Notes: generated by a model not told the origin, from the letters alone. Positions 33,170 through 42,550 are shown, numbered from the stretch's first letter. The stretch: DNA of 64,000 nucleotides from Rhodoferax ferrireducens (GCF_003347515.1 NZ_QEII01000276.1:1-64000), one strand, 5' to 3'. Made by a program: numbers and translations.

Positions 33170-34764
33170 AACAGGCAACTGGAATTGCCATTGGCGTCAT
33201 CGCGCTGGCGGTGCTCGCCGCTGGGGGTGGCTACTGGGTAGGCAACAGGGGCGCCGCATCGCAGCCTCAAGGCGCTGCAGCGCTTGTGGCCGGTGCCACC
33301 GAAAAAAAGGAGAGAAAACTTCTTTATTACCGCAACCCGATGGGCCTGCCCGACACCTCGCCTGTTCCGAAAAAAGACCCGATGGGCATGGACTATATTG
33401 CGGTCTACACCGGGGAGGAGGATAACGATCCCACCGCTGCCAACCAGATCAGGATCAGCACCGACAAGGTTCAGAAACTCGGGGTCCGCACCGAGTCCGC
33501 CCAGTTGCGCACGCTGGACCGAACAGTGCGCGCTGCCGGTCGGATCGAGCCCGATGAGCGCCGTCTTTTCTCCATCACCCCCAAGTTCGAGGGTTATGTC
33601 GAACGCCTGCATGTGAATGTCACCGGCCAGCCCGTCGGCCGGGGCCAGCCCCTGTTCGAGGTCTACAGCCCGGAACTGTTGTCCGCCCAGCGCGAATACG
33701 CGATTGCGGCGCAAGGCGTCGAAGCGCTCCAGGAGGCGGGTGGTCAGGCCCAGGCGGGCATGAAGCAGTTGGCCGAGTCCAGCCTGCAACGCCTCAAGAA
33801 CTGGGATGTTTCAGAAGAACAGGTCAAGGCGCTGGTGAAATCCGGTGAGGCAAAGCGGACCCTGACCTTTCGCTCCCCGGTGGCCGGCATTGTGATTGAG
33901 AAAAAGGCCGTGCAGGGCATGCGTTTCATGCCCGGCGAGGCGCTCTACCAAATCGCGGATTTGTCCGCCGTGTGGGTCGTGGCCGAGGTCTTCGAGCAGG
34001 ACATTGGCCTGGTCAAATCCGGTGCCAAGGCCAAGGTCAAAATCAACGCCTACCCGGACAAGGTGTTCGAGGGCCCGGTGACCTACATCTATCCGACCCT
34101 CAAAGCCGAGACGCGAACCGTTGCGGTGCGCGTGGAGCTCGCCAACCCCGGCCTGCTACTTAAACCGGCCATGTTCGCTCAGGTAGAACTGTCGACGTCC
34201 ACCAAGGGCAAAGTGGTCACCGTGCCGGTGTCCGCGGTCATCGATAGCGGCACGCGCCAGATTGTCCTGATCCAACAAGGGGAAGGCCGTTTTGAGCCGC
34301 GCGAAGTCAAGATCGGGGCCAGGAGCGACGACTATGTGGAGGTCCTTGAAGGGGTGAAGGATGGCGAGCAGGTGGTGGTAGCCGCCAACTTCCTGATCGA
34401 TGCCGAAAGCAATCTCAAGGCGGCGGTCGGCAGTTTCGGCCACTCGGCCCACGGTGCGGCACCCAAAGCGGGGGACAAGGCAGAGCAGAGCCCGCCAGCC
34501 GTCAAAGGATCAGGTCATCAGGCCGAAGGAACGGTGGGCAGCATTGACGTGCAAGCCGGCACCCTCCGTCTCAATCACGGCCCGGTCGCCAGCCTCAAGT
34601 GGCCGGCCATGACCATGGAGTTCAAGGCCGCCAATGAGTCGCTGCTGAAGGACTTGAAGCCGGGCGCCAAAGTTGCCATCGAGTTCGTCGAACGTCAGCC
34701 GGACGAGTGGGTCATCACCCGTGTCAAACCGCTGGCGGCAAGCCCTCACGCCACCGGTCACTGA
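33166..34764 (+). CDS. cusB: RND periplasmic adaptor with heavy-metal-binding and fused CusF-like domains
   Basis: 532 residues. One anchor helix (8-25), then a heavy-metal-binding domain (YYRNPMGLPDTSPVPKKDPM, 54-73), the membrane-fusion core (IRISTDKVQKLGVRTESAQL; lipoyl and barrel segments FSITPKFEGYVERLHVNVTG and VEKKAVQGMRFMPGEALYQI-like region), and from about residue 455 a CusF-like domain (EGTVGSIDVQAGTLRLNHG, LKWPAMTMEF). The CusF copper ligands His, Trp, Met and Met are all present in order. In E. coli CusF is a separate chaperone; here it is tethered to the adaptor, which should localise metal delivery to CusA. Confidence 0.94.
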   Translation: MKQATGIAIGVIALAVLAAGGGYWVGNRGAASQPQGAAALVAGATEKKERKLLYYRNPMGLPDTSPVPKKDPMGMDYIAVYTGEEDNDPTAANQIRISTDKVQKLGVRTESAQLRTLDRTVRAAGRIEPDERRLFSITPKFEGYVERLHVNVTGQPVGRGQPLFEVYSPELLSAQREYAIAAQGVEALQEAGGQAQAGMKQLAESSLQRLKNWDVSEEQVKALVKSGEAKRTLTFRSPVAGIVIEKKAVQGMRFMPGEALYQIADLSAVWVVAEVFEQDIGLVKSGAKAKVKINAYPDKVFEGPVTYIYPTLKAETRTVAVRVELANPGLLLKPAMFAQVELSTSTKGKVVTVPVSAVIDSGTRQIVLIQQGEGRFEPREVKIGARSDDYVEVLEGVKDGEQVVVAANFLIDAESNLKAAVGSFGHSAHGAAPKAGDKAEQSPPAVKGSGHQAEGTVGSIDVQAGTLRLNHGPVASLKWPAMTMEFKAANESLLKDLKPGAKVAIEFVERQPDEWVITRVKPLAASPHATGH

Positions 34765-34776
34765 CCGGCAGAACCG

Positions 34777-37700
34777 ATGCTGTCCAAAATAATTGAATGG
34801 TCGGGAAGAAACCGCTTCCTCGTCCTGCTCGCTACCCTGTTCATCGTTGTCTGGGGCGTCTTCGCCGTTCTGCGCACGCCAATCGATGCCTTGCCCGACC
34901 TCTCGGATGTGCAGGTCATCGTCTACACCGAGTACCCCGGCCAGGCGCCACAGGTGGTGGAGGATCAGGTCACCTACCCGCTGACAACTGCCATGCTGTC
35001 AGTGCCGAAATCCAAGGTGGTGCGCGGGTTCTCATTCTTCGGCGCGTCCTTCGTCTACATCATCTTTGAGGATGGCACCGACATCTACTGGGCCCGTTCG
35101 CGGGTGCTGGAGTACCTCAACTTTGCGTCAGGGCGCATGCCCAAGGGCGTGACGCCGCAGATCGGCCCGGACGCAACCGGTGTCGGCTGGGTCTACCAGT
35201 ACGCGCTGCTGGCCAAGGACAAAACGCTGGCCGAACTACGTTCCATTCAGGACTGGTATGTGCGCTATCAACTGACCAAGGCGCATGGTGTGGCCGAAGT
35301 GGCCTCCATCGGCGGCTTCGTGCAGACCTACCAGGTGACAGTCGATCCGGTCAAGTTGCGCGCCTACAGCATTCCGCTGATGAAGGTGGCCCAGGTGATT
35401 CGCGATTCCAACCGCGATGTCGGGGGCCGCGTCGTCGAGATGGCTGAGACCGAGTACATGGTGCGCGGCAAGGGCTACCTGCGCGGCAAGAGCGACATCG
35501 AAATGCTGGTCGTCAAGAGCGACAAGGGCACCCCGGTGCTGATCCGCGACATCGCGCGGGTGGAGCTCACGCCAGATGAACGCCGCGGCCTGACCGAACT
35601 CAATGGCGAAGGCGAAGTAGTGTCGGGCATCGCCATGGCCCGCTATGGTCAGAACGCCCTGGAAGTGATCCATAACGTGAAGGCCAAGATCGCTGAAATC
35701 GGCCCCGGCCTGCCCGAGGGGGTGACGGTGCAAACGGTCTACGACCGGTCCGAGTTGATTCACCGCGCCATTGACACCCTCAAGCGCACCTTGCTGGAGG
35801 AAGCGATCATCGTCGCGCTGGTCTGCATCGTCTTCCTGATGCACGTACGTAGCGCGCTGGTCGCTATCCTGATGCTGCCGGTGGGTGTACTCATCTCCTT
35901 TATCGCTATGCGAACGCTGGGCATGAACTCCAATCTGATGAGCCTGGGCGGTATTGCCATCGCCATCGGCGCCATGATCGATGCGGCTATCGTCATGATC
36001 GAAAACGCGCACAAGCATCTGGAGCGTTTGCCCGAGGGGCATTCGAACAGTGATCGCTTTGATGCCATGCTGGCCGCGTGCAAGGAAGTCGGACCGGCGC
36101 TGTTCTTCTCGCTGCTCATCATCACGGTTTCTTTCCTGCCGGTCTTTAGCCTGGAAGGCCAGGAAGGGCGGCTGTTCTCGCCACTGGCCTACACCAAGAC
36201 CTTCTCCATGGCCGGCGCTGCGCTGCTGTCGATCACCTTGGTGCCGGTGCTGATGATGCTGTTTATCCGCGGCAAGATCATGCCGGAGGCCAAAAATCCG
36301 GTGAACCGCTTCCTGATCTGGGTCTACCGACCGATCATCACCGGGGTGATGCGCTGGAAAAAGATGACCATACTTCTCGCCTTGGTGGCCTTGGGTGTCT
36401 CGGTCTACCCGGCCTCCCAGCTCGGCTCCGAGTTCATGCCGACGCTCAACGAGGGCTCACTGCTCTACATGCCAGCTTCCCTGCCTGGTATGTCGATCAC
36501 CAAGGCGGCTGAGTTGCTGCAGACGCAGGACAAGATCATCAAGAGCTTTCCTGAAGTGGCCTCGGTCTACGGCAAGGCCGGGCGCGCCAACACCGCGACC
36601 GATCCGGCGCCAACCGAGATGTTCGAGACCGTGATCAACCTCAAACCCGAGTCCGAATGGCGCGCCGGCCTGACCATCGACAAGCTGATTGCTGAACTGG
36701 ACAAGGCGCTGCAATTCCCCGGCGTCGCCAACGCCTGGACGATGCCGATCAAGGCCCGCATCGACATGCTGTCCACCGGTATTCGCACGCCGATCGGCAT
36801 CAAGGTCTTCGGCAAGGACCTGGGCGAGATGGAAAAGTTGGCCAAACAAATCGAGGCCGTGGTCAAAGCCGTTCCCGGCACCACCAGCGCTTTCGCCGAG
36901 CGCATTACCGGCGGCTTCTACCTCAACATCGAACCGGACCGCGAGCAGCTGGCACGCTACGGGCTCAATGTAGGCGACCTGTTGGATGTGATCGGTACGG
37001 CGCTGGGCGGCGAAATGGTCACCACCACCGTCGAGGGCCGGGAGCGTTATGGTGTCACCGTGCGCTACCCGCGCGAGCTGCGAAGCGACCCGCAGCAGAT
37101 TGCCCGCGAGGTGCTGATCCCCACCATGGACGGGGCAATGATCCCGTTGGGGCAACTGGCCAAGGTCGTGGTTGCCAAGGGCGCCCCCGGCATCCGCACC
37201 GAGAATGCGCTGCTCTCGGCCTACATCTACGTCGACATCCGCGACCGCGACATAGGTGGCTATGTCGCTGATGCAAAAAAGGCGGTAGCCCAGCAAGTCA
37301 AGTTCCCGCCCGGCTATTACGTGACCTGGAGCGGCCAGTTCGAGTACATGGAACGGGCCATTGAAAAAATGAAGGTGGTCATCCCGGTGACCCTGCTGTC
37401 CATCTTCCTGCTGCTGTATCTCAATTTCCGGCGCATCACGGAAACGCTGATCGTCATGCTATCGGTGCCGTTCGCGCTGGTCGGCGGCGTCTGGCTGATG
37501 TGGCTGCTCGACTACAACCTGTCGGTGGCGGTGGCCGTCGGGTTTATTGCCCTGGCCGGGGTGGCGGCCGAGACCGGCGTCATCATGCTGATCTACCTCG
37601 ATTCAGCCTGGGAAGCGGTCAAGGTCAAATGCCGGGCGGGAGGTCAAGAGCCCAATGTGGGTGACCTCTATGAGGCCGTGATGGAAGGCGCGGTTGAGCG

Positions 37701-37911
37701 CGTGCGACCCAAGATGATGACCGTGGTGGCGATCATGGCCGGCCTGTTGCCCATCATGTGGGGGACAGGAACCGGCTCGGAAGTGATGAGCCGCATTGCC
37801 GCGCCGATGGTGGGCGGCATGATTTCTTCGACCGTGCTGACGCTCGCCGTCATCCCGGCGATCTACACGTTAGTCAAGAAGTGGAGGATCGATCGTGGCC
37901 TCGAACGGTGA
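34777..37911 (+). CDS. cusA: Cu(I)/Ag(I) RND efflux pump
   Basis: 1044 residues, the full length for CusA. Twelve helices and two large periplasmic loops. The three periplasmic methionines that bind Cu(I)/Ag(I) in E. coli CusA appear conserved in LPGM (SLPGMSITKAAELL), TEM (PAPTEMFETVINLKPE) and IDM (KARIDMLSTGIRTPIGIKVF). The intramembrane proton-relay region IAIGAMIDAAIVMIENAHK is intact. It starts 12 bp after the adaptor gene. It drives periplasmic and cytoplasmic Cu/Ag out through CusC using the proton gradient. The final residues are DRGLER. Confidence 0.96.
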   Translation: MLSKIIEWSGRNRFLVLLATLFIVVWGVFAVLRTPIDALPDLSDVQVIVYTEYPGQAPQVVEDQVTYPLTTAMLSVPKSKVVRGFSFFGASFVYIIFEDGTDIYWARSRVLEYLNFASGRMPKGVTPQIGPDATGVGWVYQYALLAKDKTLAELRSIQDWYVRYQLTKAHGVAEVASIGGFVQTYQVTVDPVKLRAYSIPLMKVAQVIRDSNRDVGGRVVEMAETEYMVRGKGYLRGKSDIEMLVVKSDKGTPVLIRDIARVELTPDERRGLTELNGEGEVVSGIAMARYGQNALEVIHNVKAKIAEIGPGLPEGVTVQTVYDRSELIHRAIDTLKRTLLEEAIIVALVCIVFLMHVRSALVAILMLPVGVLISFIAMRTLGMNSNLMSLGGIAIAIGAMIDAAIVMIENAHKHLERLPEGHSNSDRFDAMLAACKEVGPALFFSLLIITVSFLPVFSLEGQEGRLFSPLAYTKTFSMAGAALLSITLVPVLMMLFIRGKIMPEAKNPVNRFLIWVYRPIITGVMRWKKMTILLALVALGVSVYPASQLGSEFMPTLNEGSLLYMPASLPGMSITKAAELLQTQDKIIKSFPEVASVYGKAGRANTATDPAPTEMFETVINLKPESEWRAGLTIDKLIAELDKALQFPGVANAWTMPIKARIDMLSTGIRTPIGIKVFGKDLGEMEKLAKQIEAVVKAVPGTTSAFAERITGGFYLNIEPDREQLARYGLNVGDLLDVIGTALGGEMVTTTVEGRERYGVTVRYPRELRSDPQQIAREVLIPTMDGAMIPLGQLAKVVVAKGAPGIRTENALLSAYIYVDIRDRDIGGYVADAKKAVAQQVKFPPGYYVTWSGQFEYMERAIEKMKVVIPVTLLSIFLLLYLNFRRITETLIVMLSVPFALVGGVWLMWLLDYNLSVAVAVGFIALAGVAAETGVIMLIYLDSAWEAVKVKCRAGGQEPNVGDLYEAVMEGAVERVRPKMMTVVAIMAGLLPIMWGTGTGSEVMSRIAAPMVGGMISSTVLTLAVIPAIYTLVKKWRIDRGLER

Positions 37912-38062
37912 AATAACAAAGGGAGGCGACGTGGCCTCTATCACCATGTGCGTCTGCGCCGAACAACGCGGGGTCAATATTCAGCAGTTCAACGAGTTGT
38001 TCCACCGTGGTAGTTAGGGCGCTCTCGAGCACGGCATCCATAGTGATTTCAGGCAGCTAGAT

Positions 38063-38074
38063 GCACAGAAGTGC
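38063..38074. repeat. Palindrome GCAC-AGAA-GTGC
   Basis: Perfect 4-bp arms around AGAA. On the minus strand it lies 22 bases before the ATG of the 55-codon frame ending at 37874. It is paired with the similar element at 38481. It may be an operator of a lost regulator. Confidence 0.3.
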
Positions 38075-38480
38075 CCACAACGGGTTGCCTCAGAAAATCG
38101 AAAAAATCATACGCTAGGACGTAAGAGTCGGTCAGAGGAATGAGGAGCAAGCCAGCGAAAACAATCGAGGCCCCGCAAGCATATGTGTTTTGCAAAAAAA
38201 CTGAATATAGAATTTAGAATTGTAACTTTGTCTTGTTTATCAAAATACAAGAAAGCCCTTGGCAATTGGGAAGCGTCCAAATAAGCGGTTCACGCACGGA
38301 CTTTCGCTCCTCTTTGATCAAACCGCGTCCTGCAAAGACGCAATCAGTGGGCGGCTGACCTTGCCCCGGTCGGCGGTGAAACGTTCGGCCAGATCGGCCA
38401 ATGCAGTCTCCATACGCTGCAGATCTGCAAACCGATGGTGAAACTTTTTGATGGTAATGCCATGTCACTAGACTCCGTAT

Positions 38481-38492
38481 GTACAGAAGTAC
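38481..38492. repeat. Palindrome GTAC-AGAA-GTAC
   Basis: Same arm length and AGAA centre as 38063-38074. On the minus strand it lies just upstream of the open fragment 38464-38318. Two such elements at equivalent places suggest a shared operator or a duplicated upstream region. Confidence 0.3.
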
Positions 38493-38653
38493 GCTTACCT
38501 TTTGCCACAAATTCCCTCGAACAAAACGTTTACACCCATCCCACAGAATGGTCGTCGCACATGGCTCACAGGTGGCGTTGCGGCTAACCTGCTGCCCGGG
38601 GCCGCTGGTGCTGATCACGCTCGACTTTTCTGGCGCATGGATCGGCAACTTGA

Positions 38654-39436
38654 TGGTGCTCGAACCCTATCGAACACCCCGATCTGCCGGAGTCGCTGCG
38701 CGAGGCGGCCGGCGAGATGGTTGGAGCCTTGCGGCAGCGAGCACAAGCCGCGGCGCAGGAGGCGCTGGTGCAACTTCGCGAGGAAGCCCACGCGCAAGTG
38801 CTGGCCACCGAAGCCATTGACCAGGCGGCAATTGCACGGGTGCAAGAGACGGAGCAGGCATTGGACGGGGTACGGCAGGAACTGCAAGCGATTGAGCAGC
38901 GTTTGGCCGAAACCCAGGCTGATCTCGCCCGGGCCCAGGGTGGGGTTACCGCCTTGCAGCGCCAGGTGGAGGCCAGTGTGGCGCAGCGCCGTGAGCTTCA
39001 GGAGGGATTCAATGCTGCGCAGCAGCGCCTCACCCATGAGCTGGAACAACAGCGCGTGGCGGGTACAGCGGCCGAGGAACGTCATGCCGCTAAAACGAAG
39101 CGCGTGTTGCTCGATGTGGACCGGGAGCGGGTAAATTCGACCAAACTCCAAAAGGAGCTGGAGCAGGCACGCCGGATACCCGCCGACCAGACGGAGCTGC
39201 ATCGCCAACAGATGACCGAAAAGCAGCGGCAAGCCGAGACGCTTCGGCAGCGCAATGGCGAACTCGGGGGCAGTGTGGCAGAGTTGCGGGGGCAACGCGA
39301 CCAGCTACAGCGCGACGTGGATGGCTTGAGGCTGCGCCTGGAGAGTTTGTCCGCACCCAAAGCGGCGTCGGCACGCCAAGTAAAGGCCGCCTCTCCAGGC
39401 ACTGCCAAGGCAAGCCGGTCGAAGCGAACATACTAA
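38654..39436 (+). pseudogene. KfrA-like coiled-coil gene lacking the DNA-binding N-terminus
   Basis: The frame is open from 38654 (after TGA 38651) to 39436; the first ATG is 38717, giving 239 residues. The chain is almost all coiled coil (EALVQLREEAHAQVLATEAI, QALDGVRQELQAIEQRLAET) and ends in a Lys/Ser/Ala basic tail, exactly like the second half of KfrA-family plasmid proteins and of the intact homologue at 44064. Upstream codons HPDLPESLREAAGEM continue the protein before the first ATG, which shows that the helix-turn-helix domain has been lost. It may still be made as a coiled-coil fragment. Confidence 0.65.
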
Positions 39437-39491
39437 GATACCTCCACTTGATAGTGGAAGATGTGAGCAGTTATTTTGCAAGGAGAATTCG

Positions 39492-39809
39492 ATGCAACTC
39501 AGAACCATTGAGACCGTGAGCATGGTGCATCAGATCAGGTGTGACCGGTGCGGCAAAGAAGCCGAGCGTGGCGAGGTCGGCTTTCAGGAGATGACGTCGA
39601 TCGGCTTCGACGCGGGCTATGACTCGATTTTTGGTGACGGGAATCGGGTCGAGGTCGATTTGTGCGAACCCTGTCTGCGCGACACCTTGGGCGCCTGGCT
39701 GCGAGTGAAGACGCCTGCCGACACGCCTTTGGCGACCATGCTGGCGGCGTTCAAGCCCGAGGTACATGGAGGGGAGTTTCCCGCGCCCAAATCAACAGGG
39801 CCCGTATGA
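39492..39809 (+). CDS. Hypothetical protein with paired CxxC (zinc-ribbon-like)
   Basis: 105 residues with a good ribosome site (AAGGAGAATTCG). CDRC (residues 18-21) and CEPC (57-60) are spaced like a zinc ribbon. The body FQEMTSIGFDAGYDSIFGDG is acidic and aromatic. No membrane segment or signal. I do not know the family; similar short proteins accompany plasmid and ICE genes. The stop overlaps the next start (ATGA at 39806). Confidence 0.7.
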   Translation: MQLRTIETVSMVHQIRCDRCGKEAERGEVGFQEMTSIGFDAGYDSIFGDGNRVEVDLCEPCLRDTLGAWLRVKTPADTPLATMLAAFKPEVHGGEFPAPKSTGPV

Positions 39810-40449
39810 AGCCTTGGATTCAACCAGTCATTCCACTTCTGGACTATTTGCGTATCTTCCGTGTCATCAAATCGGTGCTGGACAGCGTCGATGCGCACAC
39901 CACCCATGCGTGTATGTTCTTCAGCATCGCGGGCGCGGCGATTCTTCGGGAATACTACAAGAAGGACGCCATGCAGCTCGCGGGGGCGGCTTTCTACCTG
40001 GTGGACGGCAAACAGCGAAACGCCATGTCCTTTGCGACAGTCTCAGAGGGACAAGCACAAAGCTCGGATACGGCGTTTCATTCCTGGGTTCAATGTGATG
40101 GCTAGTGATCGATTTCATGACACCGATATTTCCCGACATCTGCGTATCCTCCGGGCACCCATTTACGGCGCCGGGGCGCATGTTCCAAAAGCGCTTGAGC
40201 AGCATGGCCCTGAGTCATGGGCACCTTCATGAGGAAGGCGACTTCTTCCTGGTGCCCCACCCTGAGCTGACCGTCGATCTCCGGAGGTCATTCCTCGAAA
40301 AGCCCGCCAGTGCGGATCTAGTCAATATCTGCCTGCATTGGTACAGAAAGCCACCAAAACCGATCCTCCCGGCGCTGCACATGCAAAATGATCTTGGGGA
40401 AGTCACCAAGATCAAACTTAGCAGTGTTGGTGTCTCCGGTGCATGGTGA
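39806..40449 (+). pseudogene. DUF2026 papain-like gene, split by a frameshift
   Basis: Frame 1 (39806-40105) holds LDYLRIFRVIKSVLDSVDAH, THACMFFSIAGAAILREYY and FHSWVQCDG and stops at TAG 40103. Frame 2 from GTG 40105 continues with VIDFMTPIFPDICVSSGHPF to 40449. Joined, they give the DUF2026 layout, with likely Cys (HAC), His (FHSW) and Asp (VIDF) of a transglutaminase/papain-like triad. In family members a Trp bridges CDG and VIDF; here GGCTAGTGATC has lost one base at that codon. The break separates His from Asp, so activity needs reassembly of two chains. The TAGTG overlap would permit coupled translation of both halves. Confidence 0.65.
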
Positions 40450-40624
40450 GTGCCCCAGATAAAGTTGATGGGCGATCGATCGGAATTTGCCGGCCTTTGT
40501 GATCGGTGCGTTGTCCCGGAAAATTGGGCGCATTGGCAGTCTTAGCTCCCCCATTTCGTGAGGTGGATTAGCTACTGAAGACATCTTCGACAAGCCTTCA
40601 CCCCGGTAACATAACGAGACGTCT

Positions 40625-42019
40625 ATGCTGCAGTATTCAATCGATCTGGTCGGGCTCCTTGGACAATGGGGTTACCTGGTTATCTTCCTTGGAGCGACGC
40701 TCGAATCAGCCGCTTTTCTGGGACTGATCATTCCTGGAGAAAGCCTCGTACTGGTTGCGGGCTTCTTTGCTGCACAGGGATTGCTCGACCTAGATTTGCT
40801 AATTCTTACCGTTGCGATTGGGGCGGCCCTAGGGGACAGCATCGGCTATGAAATGGGGCGTCGGATGGGACGTCCGGCATTGGTCCACTATGGCAGTCGC
40901 TTCGGACTGAATGACGTGCGCGTTGACAAGGCCGATGTCTTTTTTGCGCGGCACGGTAGTAGAGCGGTATTTCTGGGGCGATTTGTCGGATTTGCCCGCG
41001 CCCTGGTGCCATTCCTGGCCGGCTCTTCCCGAATGCCATATCGGAAGTTCTTTCCCTACAACGCGCTCGGTGCCGTACTTTGGGCGGTTACCTTCACGTT
41101 ACTCGGGTATTTTTTAGGTGCCAGCTGGCAAACGGCGGAGCGATGGATTGGGCGCGCTAGCGCCATACTTGGCGGCATCTTGGTCTTCGTGCTGTTGCTG
41201 GTGTGGCTATGGCGCTGGGCAGTACGGCACGAGAGCTCTATCAAGCAAACCTGGGACCACTTTCTACGGCGCCCGCGCGTGAATGCTCTACGTCTGCGCT
41301 TCGCTCCGCAGCTGGCTTTTATTCAGGCCAGACTGTCACCGCACAATTATCTTGGCTTGCAGTTGACAATCGGTGCGTTGATTCTGATGGGTGCGAGCTG
41401 GTTGTTCGGCGGGATCGCTGAAGACGTCGTGACCGGCGATCCCCTGACCATCGTCGATTTGCATGTTGCGCAATGGTTCAACGCGCATTCCACGCCGCTC
41501 TTGACTCAGGCGATGTTGGCAATTACGCACGTGCATGATCCCGTTCCCGTCACCACAGCCGTGATCCTGATAGCCGTCTATTTGGCGTGGAAGAAGGACT
41601 GGTATTGGTTGCTTTGCTTGGGCGTCACGGTCCCGCTCGGGATGTTGCTGAACGTCTTCATGAAGTATGCATTCCACCGTGCCCGTCCGAGCTTCGACAA
41701 TCCACTCCTCTTATTGACGACATATAGCTTCCCGAGCGGTCACGTGGCGGGAGCGACATTATTTTATGGGGTGGTTGCTGCAATGCTGGTATCAAGAGTC
41801 AGCGCTTGGCGCTGGCGCGTCATGCTCGTGCTTTCAGCGATCACGATGGTAGCGCTGGTTGCACTGACACGCATCTACCTGGGTGTGCATTACCTGAGCG
41901 ACGTGCTGGCCGCGTCCGCAGAGGGCGTCGCATGGTTGACGCTATGCCTCACCGGGCTACATACCTATTGGGCGCATCGGTTTTCGACACAAGGCAAGAT
42001 TTACACATTTAAATCATGA
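40625..42019 (+). CDS. DedA-family / PAP2-phosphatase fusion membrane protein
   Basis: 464 residues from ATG 40625. Residues 1 to about 200 are DedA/SNARE-associated: FLGLIIPGESLVLVAGFFAA, GAALGDSIGYEMGRRMGRP, then FARALVPFLAGSSRMPYRKF. Residues 245-464 are a PAP2 phosphatase with KYAFHRARPSF, SFPSGHVAGA and RIYLGVHYLSDV, giving the three catalytic motifs. Such fusions probably recycle lipid carriers or dephosphorylate phospholipids while the DedA half moves lipids across the membrane. Its end lies close to the merT remnant. The 40450-40624 interval before it has no gene. Confidence 0.9.
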   Translation: MLQYSIDLVGLLGQWGYLVIFLGATLESAAFLGLIIPGESLVLVAGFFAAQGLLDLDLLILTVAIGAALGDSIGYEMGRRMGRPALVHYGSRFGLNDVRVDKADVFFARHGSRAVFLGRFVGFARALVPFLAGSSRMPYRKFFPYNALGAVLWAVTFTLLGYFLGASWQTAERWIGRASAILGGILVFVLLLVWLWRWAVRHESSIKQTWDHFLRRPRVNALRLRFAPQLAFIQARLSPHNYLGLQLTIGALILMGASWLFGGIAEDVVTGDPLTIVDLHVAQWFNAHSTPLLTQAMLAITHVHDPVPVTTAVILIAVYLAWKKDWYWLLCLGVTVPLGMLLNVFMKYAFHRARPSFDNPLLLLTTYSFPSGHVAGATLFYGVVAAMLVSRVSAWRWRVMLVLSAITMVALVALTRIYLGVHYLSDVLAASAEGVAWLTLCLTGLHTYWAHRFSTQGKIYTFKS

Positions 42020-42061
42020 GGTTAGCTTCATTTTTGCGAGATTTTCAGGAATCACGGCCGA

Positions 42062-42253
42062 CCCTCCTATCGTCCCGTCTTCATCGGCGTGGCGCCGGTT
42101 GCGTTGCTCTTTACGTGGCGGCGTGTCTGGCGCTCCGCCATTGACTGCAGTCCGGGTGAGGTTTGCGATTTGCCACAAGTCAAACGCGCCTACGAACTGC
42201 TGTTCGGCATCGTGGCCGCACTGGCATTTCCCCATCTTGCATCGCTCTTTTAA
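42062..42253 (+). pseudogene. merT: 5'-truncated merT (mercury transporter) remnant
   Basis: A frame without start ends at TAA 42251-42253 and reads YRPVFIGVAPVALLFTWRR, CSPGEVCDLPQVKRAYELLF and GIVAALAFPHLASLF. MerT has RP-x-FI, then a CxPGxxC loop and a last helix at the same spacing, so this is its C-terminal half. The first helix with its Cys pair is missing, and the break lies 40-50 bases after the DedA-PAP2 stop. Mercury uptake is therefore lost here. Confidence 0.7.
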
Positions 42254-42268
42254 TGAAAGGACAATGCC

Positions 42269-42550
42269 ATGAACAAGTTGATCGTTTTTATGCTGGGAAC
42301 CCTGTTGACGATCCAGGCATGGGCCGCATCTCAGACCGGTACGCTGTCCGCGCCGACTATGAATTGTGCTTTGTGTCCTATCACGGTGAAGAAAGCGCTC
42401 ACCAAGGTTTCGGGCGTTCGTCAGACCGAAGTGAACTTCGACAAGCACCTGCCGACGGTCACGTTTGACGATTCAAGAACCAGCGTCGATGCCTTGACGC
42501 AAGCCACCGAGGATGCGGGCTATCCTTCGACGCTGAAGGAGGACGTGTAA
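42269..42550 (+). CDS. merP: Periplasmic mercuric-ion-binding protein
   Basis: 93 residues from ATG 42269 (AAAGGACAATGCC). Signal peptide MNKLIVFMLGTLLTIQAWA, then a single HMA fold: APTMNCALCPITVKKALTKV with CxxC (CALC), VNFDKHLPTVTFDDSRT and DAGYPS. This is the MerP layout, complete in length. It lies 15 bp after broken merT, so it is an orphan without a working inner-membrane importer or MerA in view. It could still buffer Hg(II) or another soft metal. Confidence 0.88.
   Translation: MNKLIVFMLGTLLTIQAWAASQTGTLSAPTMNCALCPITVKKALTKVSGVRQTEVNFDKHLPTVTFDDSRTSVDALTQATEDAGYPSTLKEDV

Larger units (their letters stand above)
37912..38653. other. Gene-poor junction with decayed coding pieces
   Basis: About 740 bp with no convincing intact gene. 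Two coding-like pieces lie on the minus strand. One, 38041 to 37874, is an ATG-started 55-codon frame (MDAVLESALTTTVEQLVELL at its start) that runs into the cusA 3' end. The other, 38464 to 38318, has no start and reads FHHRFADLQRMETALADLAE before ending in SLQDAV. Neither is recognised. An AT-rich stretch lies at 38195-38260. Two palindromes with the same AGAA centre lie at 38063 and 38481. The mix of open fragments suggests a recombination joint between the cus operon and a plasmid-like segment. Confidence 0.6.

Noticed and set aside
37974..38017. Small plus frame ending FNELFHRGS after cusA
   Set aside because: No real start codon context and only 28 codons; the minus strand looks as likely to be coding.
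38214..38648. 144-codon minus frame in the cus/plasmid joint
   Set aside because: Mixed composition and no recognisable motif; another minus frame in the same place (38464-38318) looks more coding-like.
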